Shown in pieces: positions 1 through 5,429 of a stretch of 17,822 bases of DNA; the first letter of the stretch is position 1, and each line of letters opens with the position of its first letter. Made by a program: the position numbers and the translations under genes. This DNA is from Dehalococcoidales bacterium. GTDB taxonomy: Bacteria; Chloroflexota; Dehalococcoidia; Dehalococcoidales; RBG-16-60-22. The stretch lies in the NCBI GenBank assembly GCA_030628245.1, contig DAOVRI010000007.1, positions 1 to 17,822 of the forward strand, given 5' to 3'. The notes beneath the pieces were generated by a model. That model made no database searches. It worked only from the letters and a program-made list of their open reading frames with translations, and was not told the origin of the DNA.

Positions 1-119
1 AAGACCCCTTATGGCTTCTACCGACTATGGGAGAACTCCGCTGGCAAAAGTCCCCAGTGGGCTTGTCGTGATGCGGTGACGGGTGGACTGTCAATCTGGA
101 GAATGTCGAGGCTCAGGCG

Positions 120-156
120 CCCGGTCTTTGACCGGGGGTACTGGGCTTTCTTTTTT
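120..156 (+). terminator. Probable intrinsic terminator at left edge
   Basis: CCCGGTC (120-126) and GACCGGG (130-136) form a 7-base-pair stem with a TTT loop, and a T-rich run follows at 148-156. This suggests the end of a transcript entering from the left. Bases 1-119 hold no gene I can identify: one frame is open from base 1 to a stop at 210-212 but runs through this hairpin and has no recognisable start, and another stops at 77-79. A truncated upstream gene is possible but not supported. Confidence 0.5.
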
Positions 157-165
157 CCCGCTCAG

Positions 166-214
166 TTTATCCAGCGTCAAGCATTTTGTTTGACGCTGGT
201 CACTGGACGGTAAA
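166..214 (+). other. Folded intergenic module, copy 1
   Basis: CCAGCGTCAA (171-180) and TTGACGCTGG (190-199) form a perfect 10-base-pair stem with a 9-base loop. Outside it, TTTAT (166-170) can pair with GTAAA (210-214). An AGGGGG Shine-Dalgarno (230-235) and the start of the next gene (242) follow. No T-run follows, so it is not a normal terminator. Equivalent elements lie at 543-604 and 838-921 at a similar distance from the next start. This copy is the least regular of the three. Confidence 0.5.
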
Positions 215-241
215 AATCACAACTGAATAAGGGGGTGCTGT

Positions 242-547
242 ATGTGCGCAATCTGCAATCATCGCCCTAAGGCAAACGGCGGCCGGTACTGCTCCAATTG
301 CCAGGCCAAGCTGGACAAGGAAAACCGCCTGCGCCAACCAGAGAAGCCCGTTAAGTTTGCCACGTATCGAGGGCACGTAGTGGGCTTCTACCGCCGTCAC
401 GGTGTGTTAGTGCCTCGACTGCTCCGGCGGAAACCGGAAGGGTTGCCAAGGGGAAAAACGCTCGACCTCAATCACTACATTGAGGGCTTCACCAGGGAAC
501 AGGCGAAAAACCTGAAGTCCGCCATACTTCAGCTCGTGGGTAGCTAA
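242..547 (+). CDS. Small zinc-binding-motif protein, unknown function
   Basis: A 101-residue protein with two Cys pairs at its N terminus (Cys2, Cys5, Cys17, Cys20), a pattern that would bind one zinc as a short ribbon or knuckle. The remainder is basic and rich in Arg and Lys (GFYRRHGVLVPRLLRRKPEG around residues 48-67), compatible with nucleic-acid binding, and ends in a short predicted helix. The ATG is preceded by AGGGGG at 230-235. It is the first of a co-directional series of very small genes, and its TAA stop lies inside the left arm of the folded module at 543-604. I do not recognise the family. Regulation by the upstream folded element is inferred from position only. Confidence 0.6.
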   Translation: MCAICNHRPKANGGRYCSNCQAKLDKENRLRQPEKPVKFATYRGHVVGFYRRHGVLVPRLLRRKPEGLPRGKTLDLNHYIEGFTREQAKNLKSAILQLVGS

Positions 548-604
548 CCTCCCGACTACCTGCGCCCCAGCCCCTCTGTGGGGCGCAGACGTGGGGCGGT
601 CAGC
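543..604 (+). other. Folded intergenic module, copy 2 (attC-like geometry)
   Basis: The outer arms GCTAACC (543-549) and GGTCAGC (598-604) pair at six of seven positions. The inner arms TGCGCCCCA (561-569) and TGGGGCGCA (579-587) pair perfectly around a 9-base loop. The unpaired or weakly paired stretches between them are 11 bases on the left and 10 on the right, exactly as in copy 3. The left arm contains the TAA stop of the preceding gene. AGCTAAC (542-548) and GTCAGCT (599-605) resemble integron R'' and R' boxes imperfectly. It could equally be an RNA leader or stability element for the gene at 632. Confidence 0.5.
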
Positions 605-631
605 TCCAAATCTAAAACGCAGGGGGTATCA

Positions 632-829
632 GTGGTAACCAAATCGAATAAGGCCAAGGCGAACGGCAACAGACCGAAGGCACAGAAGGTAGACATCTCG
701 CAACTTGTCATCCTGAACGCCTACGGGAAGACCTTTTCATCCGGCAAGCCCGGCTTCTTCGGCAAGGGGTTAGACCCCGCCACCGGTAAGCGGTACCAGA
801 TTATCGGTGCTGTCGAACTGGCCGGGTAG
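632..829 (+). CDS. Small basic protein, unknown function
   Basis: A 65-residue protein. I start it at the GTG at 632 because AGGGGG (621-626) sits five bases upstream, the same arrangement as the genes at 242 and 949. An in-frame GTG at 578 lies at the edge of a hairpin and has no Shine-Dalgarno. The N terminus is a Lys/Asn-rich, probably disordered tail (residues 1-18). The rest is a compact segment containing KPGFFGKGLDPATGKRYQII (residues 39-58), whose pattern of Gly turns and aromatics suggests a small beta-rich fold. No family is recognised. It is expected to be translated together with the neighbouring small genes. Confidence 0.55.
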   Translation: MVTKSNKAKANGNRPKAQKVDISQLVILNAYGKTFSSGKPGFFGKGLDPATGKRYQIIGAVELAG

Positions 830-837
830 ACCAGTCT

Positions 838-921
838 CTAACCGTTCGAACGGCTGGGGAGGAACCGATGGCAGAGGTGGAGCCTCGATGGCAGGTTCCT
901 CCCCGGAATTGGGGCGGTTAG
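838..921 (+). other. Folded intergenic module, copy 3, with a possible 17-codon ORF
   Basis: The outer arms CTAACCG (838-844) and CGGTTAG (915-921) pair perfectly. The inner arms GGGGAGGAACC (856-866) and GGTTCCTCCCC (894-904) form an 11-base-pair stem. Between them lie two copies of GATGGCA (867-873 and 887-893) flanking a GAGG/CCTC mini-stem, so the whole element folds as one long hairpin with a symmetric internal loop. The spacing between inner and outer arms is 11 and 10 bases, as in copy 2. A 17-codon ORF (ATG 868, TAG 919-921) has its Shine-Dalgarno inside the inner stem, so it would be open only when the hairpin melts; whether it is translated is unknown. Confidence 0.5.
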
Positions 922-948
922 TCCTAACGAATTAATCAGGGGGTAAGT

Positions 949-1137
949 ATGAAGTGCGCAGAATGCGGTGAGGAAATCACCAACGTTTACGCTGCTCGAA
1001 GCGTAGAGCTGGAAAAAGACGGGGATACCTGGATTGAGAAGAACGTCTTTTCCTCCGGGTGCTCCTGCCCGAATTGCCATGAGGACATTTCGGTTGAGGA
1101 CGCCGACAAGATGGGCATTCCCGTCGAATATCGATAA
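949..1137 (+). CDS. Small zinc-ribbon-like protein
   Basis: A 62-residue acidic protein with Cys3 and Cys6 near the start and a second cluster at Cys38, Cys40 and Cys43 (GCSCPNC). This is the usual layout of a two-knuckle zinc ribbon on a small beta sheet, so it is probably a zinc-binding adaptor, although five cysteines leave one spare or a regulatory thiol. AGGGGG at 938-943 precedes the ATG by five bases. It follows the third folded module and is followed 12 bases later by the 55-codon gene at 1150, so the two are likely co-translated. I do not know the specific family or partner. Confidence 0.6.
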   Translation: MKCAECGEEITNVYAARSVELEKDGDTWIEKNVFSSGCSCPNCHEDISVEDADKMGIPVEYR

Positions 1138-1149
1138 GAGAGGTGAAAC

Positions 1150-1317
1150 ATGCCGGAGAAGCTCGAAGACAGGCTGTACAGGGTAACCTGCTCGGCCTAC
1201 GGCGAGACCCGCAGGGTCGCTGACGTCATCAGGGCCATGACCGACGAGCAACTCAGCGAGGCTTTCGGGGAACTGCTCGAACAAGCCCTGCAGTCCGGGG
1301 ATATCAAGGTTAGCTAG
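1150..1317 (+). CDS. 55-residue acidic helical protein, unknown
   Basis: This short gene has a clear Shine-Dalgarno (GAGAGGTGA, 1138-1146) just after the stop of the preceding gene, and an ATG at 1150. The N-terminal third looks like a beta strand (LYRVTCSAYGETRRV). The rest is strongly amphipathic helix (MTDEQLSEAFGELLEQALQS, residues 30-49). A single Cys14 makes zinc binding unlikely. Its position between a zinc-ribbon gene and the ATPase gene, all in one direction, suggests the same transcript. No family is recognised. Confidence 0.6.
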   Translation: MPEKLEDRLYRVTCSAYGETRRVADVIRAMTDEQLSEAFGELLEQALQSGDIKVS

Positions 1318-1373
1318 AGAAAGGAGGTGAAACAAAGAAATCAAAGGTAGAGGGATATTTCAGAAAGGAAACC

Positions 1374-2135
1374 ATGGTAAAAGAAAAACTGACCTGGACA
1401 AAGAGGCTCGCTAAATGGCGGCGGGACCACGAGGAAGAATATGCCAGAACTATCATGGCGGTACCGGAAAGGACCACTATCCTCAGGGCGTTTCCCTTCC
1501 CGGGGACCATCCTGCTGATGGGCGCCAAGAGGAAAGGTAAATCGGCCCTAGCTCACGCTGTGGCAGAGAAGTTTCACAATACCCGCAATATCCCCGCGGT
1601 GCTGCACCTACCCCCGGGTATATCCTTGAAACTCCGTCAGGATATACAGAAACTCCTGCCATCCTGGATGAAGGTGGTTACCAGCATGAGCGAGTGGCCG
1701 AAGCGCAGCATCGTAATCTACGATGAGGCAGCCCAGACCGCCCACGCCCGGCGCTCCCAGAGCGGCGATGCCGTAGAGCTCGAGAACCTGATAGGTATCT
1801 CCGGCCAGCGGGAGCAGATGATAATCTTCATCGCTCACCACAGCCGCAAGGTCGATGTCAACGTCTTCCGGGATATCGACCGGGTAGCCTGGAAACAGCC
1901 CACCTATGCCCACTGGATATTCGAGCGCAACGAGTTTACCGACTTCGTGCTCAAGGCCTTCGACTTCTTCAAGGATATCAGGAGCGCCTCGGTGAAGCTC
2001 AAGACCACGGTGATGGTAGATTTCCAGGAGTTCCGCATCATGAGCTTCACCAGCGGACTGCCCACGTACTGGTCCGAGAAGCTCAGCAAGCTCTTCGAGG
2101 ACATTAAGACTACGAAGAAAGGGGGGTACTGGTAG
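1374..2135 (+). CDS. P-loop ATPase, Zot/HerA-like
   Basis: A 253-residue protein. Walker A is GAKRKGKS (residues 50-57), reached after FPGTILLM, the usual entry strand. Walker B is SIVIYDEA (112-119) with Asp117-Glu118. A following segment GQREQMIIFIAHHSRKVD (144-161) matches the strand and sensor region seen in Zot-type and FtsK-HerA-type ATPases, which pump or package DNA or assemble filamentous virions. There is no obvious transmembrane segment after the ATPase core, unlike classical Zot, so a soluble motor is more likely. AGAAAGGA (1362-1369) supports the ATG at 1374. A stronger AAGGAGGTG (1321-1329) lies about 45 bases upstream with no usable in-frame start after it, which is odd. The neighbouring DUF932-like gene suggests a plasmid or virus module. 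The family assignment rests on motifs read by eye. Confidence 0.7.
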   Translation: MVKEKLTWTKRLAKWRRDHEEEYARTIMAVPERTTILRAFPFPGTILLMGAKRKGKSALAHAVAEKFHNTRNIPAVLHLPPGISLKLRQDIQKLLPSWMKVVTSMSEWPKRSIVIYDEAAQTAHARRSQSGDAVELENLIGISGQREQMIIFIAHHSRKVDVNVFRDIDRVAWKQPTYAHWIFERNEFTDFVLKAFDFFKDIRSASVKLKTTVMVDFQEFRIMSFTSGLPTYWSEKLSKLFEDIKTTKKGGYW

Positions 2136-2144
2136 TGAGGGAAT

Positions 2145-2157
2145 AATATATATTGCC
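2145..2157. repeat. AT-rich inverted repeat, left copy
   Basis: AATATATATTGCC lies just after the ATPase gene. Its exact reverse complement is at 3189-3201, just after the DUF932-like gene, so the pair brackets that gene. It could act as a promoter-like AT element or a protein-binding site. Confidence 0.55.
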
Positions 2158-2192
2158 CAGCAACAAAATCTATACAAAAGGAGAAATCGAAT

Positions 2193-3182
2193 ATGAAAAG
2201 AGTAGAAGTATTGGAAAGAGTGGGCCCCCTGGTGGAAGGTGAGGTCCGCAACATCAGGGAGTCCGACGGCGCGAGGGTAGCGGCCGGGGCCGACATGGTC
2301 TCGCTGAGGCCCCGCCGTGGTGCCAGGGTAGTCGAGATGGCGCCGGAGGGAGTCAAGAACATGGTGAGCTTCGCGGGTTTATCCCTCCGCCTCGCTCAGC
2401 AGCTGAGCCACCAGACATTTAGCCAGCTCCTCTCGGAGCTCATGGCCAACACCGGCAAATACTCCCTCATCGTCAAAGACGACAGGGTAGTCAACGTGAT
2501 ACCCTACGGTGCCAAGACCATGGTCAACCCCGTACGACTCCTTGACACCATCGAGAAGACGATATCGGTGCGGGACTACCACCGTCTCACCATCCTGGAG
2601 AAACGACCCGTGGTCTCGTTAGAGATTGTGGGCGAAAAGACCCAGCCGGTTGTTCGGGGAGACCTGGTCAGGGCCGGGGTCAAAGTTGACTTCTCCCCTA
2701 TGGGGATTGTCACTCCGGTGGTGCAGAGCTATGCCGTGGTCCTGAATTGCACCAATGGCGCCACCTCCAACGTCGTGCTATCCGAGTTCCGCGGCGGCCG
2801 GGGCGGCGGTGGAGGTGAGGGCGACGACATCTGGCAATGGTTCCGCTCCTCCGTCAAAAGGGCCTACAACTCCTTCGACCAGGTCATAGGCCAGTGGAAG
2901 AAACTCCAGGGCGAGAATATACCGCCGGTCGACCGGGCCAGGATGCTGGCCGCCCTGTTGAAAAAGGCGCAGATTACCGGTGAAATAGCCGAGGCCGTCA
3001 TGGCCATGGCCGTCGAGAACCCGCCCCGGAACGCCTGGGACATGCACAACCTCATCACCTACGCCTCGTCCCACCTCCTGACCGCGCCGAGGCAGATTGA
3101 CAGGACGCAGCGGACGGCCGCCTCCTTCGTCGACGAGGCCATGCACGCCAGGTCCTGCCCGCTCTGCCACCGGACGACTTAG
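2193..3182 (+). CDS. DUF932-like plasmid/phage protein
   Basis: A 329-residue protein. The middle resembles the DUF932 (phage/plasmid-like) family: a GDLVRAGVKVDFSPMG segment (156-171), a strand ending LNCTNG (184-189) like the family's VCTNG signature, and a C-terminal NAWDMHNLITYAS (280-292) resembling the conserved TAWG-type helix. Residues 199-210 are a Gly-rich linker joining two halves. The C terminus ends in CPLCHRTT (322-329), a lone Cys pair followed by His that might bind metal. DUF932 proteins are common on plasmids and phages; their biochemical role is not settled. AAAGGAG upstream of the ATG supports the start. It follows the ATPase gene by 57 bases and precedes a strong hairpin and a terminator. 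The assignment is by motif memory, without a search. Confidence 0.6.
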   Translation: MKRVEVLERVGPLVEGEVRNIRESDGARVAAGADMVSLRPRRGARVVEMAPEGVKNMVSFAGLSLRLAQQLSHQTFSQLLSELMANTGKYSLIVKDDRVVNVIPYGAKTMVNPVRLLDTIEKTISVRDYHRLTILEKRPVVSLEIVGEKTQPVVRGDLVRAGVKVDFSPMGIVTPVVQSYAVVLNCTNGATSNVVLSEFRGGRGGGGGEGDDIWQWFRSSVKRAYNSFDQVIGQWKKLQGENIPPVDRARMLAALLKKAQITGEIAEAVMAMAVENPPRNAWDMHNLITYASSHLLTAPRQIDRTQRTAASFVDEAMHARSCPLCHRTT

Positions 3183-3188
3183 GATATA

Positions 3189-3201
3189 GGCAATATATAT
3201 T
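3189..3201. repeat. AT-rich inverted repeat, right copy
   Basis: GGCAATATATATT is the exact reverse complement of 2145-2157. Further ATATATA-type motifs occur at 3213-3221, 3404-3417 (perfect palindrome GGATATATATATCC) and about 3430-3437, all in the same 240-base stretch. Confidence 0.55.
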
Positions 3202-3222
3202 CCGGCGTGCTAGAATATATAC

Positions 3223-3281
3223 GCCCTTGCCCCGTCGGAGTTTGGGGTTTCCCCCCCGATTGTCTCCGGCGGGGCAGGGGC
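3223..3281 (+). other. Long stable hairpin
   Basis: GCCCTTGCCCCGTCGGAG (3223-3240) pairs with CTCCGGCGGGGCAGGGGC (3264-3281) over 18 positions, with only two G-T wobbles. The loop (3241-3263) carries a GGGG/CCCC mini-stem. No T-run follows, so it is not a simple terminator. It lies 40 bases after the DUF932-like gene and before a genuine terminator. It could be an mRNA 3' stabiliser, a packaging or replication-origin structure of the element, or a small RNA. Confidence 0.6.
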
Positions 3282-3315
3282 ACCCGAGGAAGCCCTAGCA
3301 GTTTCAGTTATCATG

Positions 3316-3348
3316 AAAAGGCTGGCGTACTGGGCGCCGGTCTTTTTT
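3316..3348 (+). terminator. Intrinsic terminator
   Basis: GGCTGGCG (3320-3327) pairs with CGCCGGTC (3335-3342), with two wobbles and a 7-base loop, and six T residues follow (3343-3348). AAAA (3316-3319) can extend the stem into the T-run. It probably ends the transcript carrying the ATPase and DUF932-like genes. Confidence 0.65.
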
Positions 3349-3582
3349 GTATTCCAAATAATCTCATATTTAATAAAAGCCTACTTTGTTAATTGGTCAG
3401 CCTGGATATATATATCCTACCATAATGGGGTATATATTTAAGAAATCAAGCCGGAGGTAGGGCTATCCCTGACTTGGTTAAGCATTAGGGCATCTCTTCC
3501 TAACTCACCCTAGCTATTGACTTGTACGGGGTGAATGCTGTAGCCTCATGATACAAACGAAAGGAAATAAGGAGGAAAATAA
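3349..3582 (+). promoter_or_regulatory. AT-rich intergenic stretch, possible promoter
   Basis: There is no gene here. It contains the palindrome GGATATATATATCC (3404-3417) and a second ATATAT run shortly after. TTGACT (3517-3522) could be a -35 element for the downstream small gene, but the matching -10 (TAGCCT, 3541-3546) is weak. A good Shine-Dalgarno (AAGGAGG, 3569-3575) precedes the next start. Confidence 0.3.
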
Positions 3583-3723
3583 ATGCAAGCCTATTGTGTA
3601 AAATGTCGTGCCAAGAAGGAAATGAAGGATGCTAAGAAAATTACCATGAAAAATGGCAAGCCGGCAACTCAGGGCGTATGCCCAGATTGCGGCACGAAGA
3701 TGTTTAGAATCGGTAAGAGCTAA
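3583..3723 (+). CDS. DUF5679 zinc-ribbon mini-protein
   Basis: A 46-residue protein beginning MQAYCVKCRAKKEM and ending VCPDCGTKMFRIGKS. The Cys pairs at residues 5/8 and 33/36 form a zinc ribbon, and the overall pattern (YCVKCR, then MKNGKPATQGVCPDCGTKMF) matches what I know as DUF5679, common in Chloroflexota and Actinomycetota. Its role is not established. AAGGAGG lies seven bases before the ATG. It has its own terminator at 3752-3802, so it is probably a single-gene transcript. It may be a host gene rather than part of the accessory element to its left. Confidence 0.8.
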   Translation: MQAYCVKCRAKKEMKDAKKITMKNGKPATQGVCPDCGTKMFRIGKS

Positions 3724-3751
3724 GTCTACCTTATAGCCCAACAGCACTCAG

Positions 3752-3803
3752 AGGGGCTGGATATTCCCTATGCCTATGGGGACATCCAGCCCCTTTGTAT
3801 TTT
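3752..3803 (+). terminator. Strong intrinsic terminator
   Basis: AGGGGCTGGAT (3752-3762) pairs perfectly with ATCCAGCCCCT (3784-3794). The loop holds a further TCCCTA/TATGGGG stem. TTGTATTTT follows. It ends the small DUF5679 gene. Confidence 0.8.
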
Positions 3804-3836
3804 GCGAATCACACTTAACAAGCTAATGTGAAACAG

Positions 3837-5225
3837 CTAAACAAGGTAAGCTAACAAGTCGCGGTCTTCTTTTAATTTTTTAAAGTCGGGTAATGGGTAG
3901 TATTCATAGGGAATAAGTTCAGGCTCATCATGTTGCTTAGCGAGGTATACAATATCAGATTTATGATGATAATCTATGAATCTGCGTATCACCTTAATAT
4001 TATTGATTATCATATCCAAATAGTGCATGTATTTATCATCTGGAGTAAAAGCATTATTTAGTCGATACAATTCCGCCAATTTAACGCAATTTAAAGCTGT
4101 CATGGTGCTGAACAGATTAGGTGCTATCGTCTCATCAGGTTTCTTCCCTGTTATTGACATAGAAGAGAAACCACCTAAACAATAACAAGATGCTATGAAC
4201 TTAACAATATCGCTGAAATTTAACCACGATATTTCAGAGAAAGTAACAGCATCTTCATTTACCAATAATCTCAACGCTTGTAGAGCGTACTTAGTCTGAA
4301 ATATATCTGGCTCACTTTGTGAATTGTAAAGTTTAAATCCGCCCGATGCACAGTAACATGACCTGAGATAATTCAGAAATCCACTCCTATATGGTTCTTC
4401 TAAGGCTTTTCGTGTATATTCTCCTCCTAGGTTAAATTTCTCAGGATCATCAACCAAACGACCTTCTAATAACAAATCTATAAATACCAGCGATCTTAAT
4501 GAGTGAAATAATGCAGATATACAGGATTGCTTATCACTCTTCTGATATTTTAAAGCATAAATGGGGATATCTTTTTTATCTTCAATTTTTGTTCTATACT
4601 CTTCTATTCTATTAGCAGCAAAAATTAGCATGTCTCTTTCTTTGTCTGAAACCTGAGACAATCTATTGGTCAAGATTCTAATATTGGCAATTGCACCACA
4701 AGCATTATATATTGTGAATATTGTCTCCATGCCTTGCGGGCTGTCTTTAAATATAGGCTTACCATCTTTACCATTTTGCCAGCAATCTTCAATGATAAAT
4801 CTATAATTACTGTTTAATGAGGCCTCTCCCATCAAAGGAACTACACTTCGGTATTTACGCAGCAAGCGAGTTGCCGCAAATATGGAACATACGCTACTCG
4901 TATCTTTCTTCCCATACATCCCAAATAGCCTATCTTGTACAAAATTATCGAGCGCCTGTTTGAATATAACGTCACTTATGGGGTAGGTTTGATTAAATAG
5001 CCAACTGCCTAGGTATTCCTTTGTCCTGAGGATACGAATTTCATCAAGGTGTCTTAGAGATTCTTCAGCATAATAAAGCGAATTAATTGAAATAGTTTTT
5101 TCTTTCATCTTTTCCATATGCGTACGCCAAACAGGATCAACTACAACCTTTTCTATAATTAATATACTATCATTCACCCATGTCTCCAGATCAGAAGGTA
5201 ATTCGAAGTGTGGTACTATTGCCAC
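3837..5225 (-). CDS. Prenyltransferase/terpene-cyclase-repeat-like toroid protein
   Basis: A 462-residue protein of unknown function. Three segments look like the helical repeats of prenyltransferase beta subunits and squalene cyclases: residues 143-182 (DCWQNGKDGKPIF ... TIYNACGAI), 283-322 (CYCASGGFKLY ... SEPDIFQTKYALQALRLL, the clearest) and 343-384 (CYCLGGFSSM ... KPDETIAPNLFSTMTALN). Each has a GGF-type turn, a polar stretch containing PD or SPQ, and then a helix, as in an alpha/alpha barrel. I see neither the DxDD motif of squalene-hopene cyclases nor a clear Asp/Cys/His zinc set, so catalysis is doubtful. There is no signal peptide or membrane span. The start is GTG without a good Shine-Dalgarno; TTATAC about 25 bases upstream could be a -10, so the N terminus is uncertain. 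It is far richer in A and T than all its neighbours, which points to horizontal transfer. Confidence 0.55.
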   Translation of the reverse strand: MAIVPHFELPSDLETWVNDSILIIEKVVVDPVWRTHMEKMKEKTISINSLYYAEESLRHLDEIRILRTKEYLGSWLFNQTYPISDVIFKQALDNFVQDRLFGMYGKKDTSSVCSIFAATRLLRKYRSVVPLMGEASLNSNYRFIIEDCWQNGKDGKPIFKDSPQGMETIFTIYNACGAIANIRILTNRLSQVSDKERDMLIFAANRIEEYRTKIEDKKDIPIYALKYQKSDKQSCISALFHSLRSLVFIDLLLEGRLVDDPEKFNLGGEYTRKALEEPYRSGFLNYLRSCYCASGGFKLYNSQSEPDIFQTKYALQALRLLVNEDAVTFSEISWLNFSDIVKFIASCYCLGGFSSMSITGKKPDETIAPNLFSTMTALNCVKLAELYRLNNAFTPDDKYMHYLDMIINNIKVIRRFIDYHHKSDIVYLAKQHDEPELIPYEYYPLPDFKKLKEDRDLLAYLV

Positions 5226-5291
5226 TTCGGGAAGATTCAGCTTTGTATAAGGGAATCTCCTTCCCGTTGCTCGAACATAACTCGACCAGAT

Positions 5292-5425
5292 GAGCAGTGG
5301 TCAAGGGAGTAGACCGGCGGCGATGAGGAAACACACGAGCAGCAGTCAAGGAAGCAGACCAGCAGACGGTCACCAGTGCAGACCAACAGCTGGTGAACAG
5401 GGACAGACCAGCAGACGGTCACCAG
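5292..5425. repeat. Short degenerate tandem repeats with GGTCA motifs
   Basis: A 22-base unit beginning CAGACCAGCAGACGG is identical at 5355-5376 and 5404-5425, with a diverged copy between them at 5379-5400, giving a period of about 24 to 25 bases. More decayed copies lie to the left (around 5292-5345). GGTCA or TGACC occurs eight times between 5299 and 5558 (5299, 5368, 5417, 5480, 5491, 5504, 5518, 5554), including the palindrome GTGACC/GGTCAC at 5479-5496. The array lies directly upstream of the AT-rich minus-strand gene. It is too short and variable to be CRISPR. Confidence 0.6.
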
Positions 5426-5429
5426 AGAG

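Noticed and set aside
578..631. Upstream GTG start for the 65-residue protein
   Set aside because: The GTG lies at the edge of a hairpin with no Shine-Dalgarno, while the GTG at 632 has AGGGGG at the same spacing as its neighbours.
838..1344. 168-codon minus-strand open frame
   Set aside because: Overlaps two convincing plus-strand small genes and a hairpin; it has no Shine-Dalgarno or recognisable domain.
3207..3392. 61-codon plus-strand open frame
   Set aside because: It spans the 18-pair hairpin and the following terminator and lacks a ribosome binding site.
5340..5425. CRISPR array
   Set aside because: Only two exact 22-base copies and one degenerate copy, essentially adjacent, without unique spacers and without cas genes.
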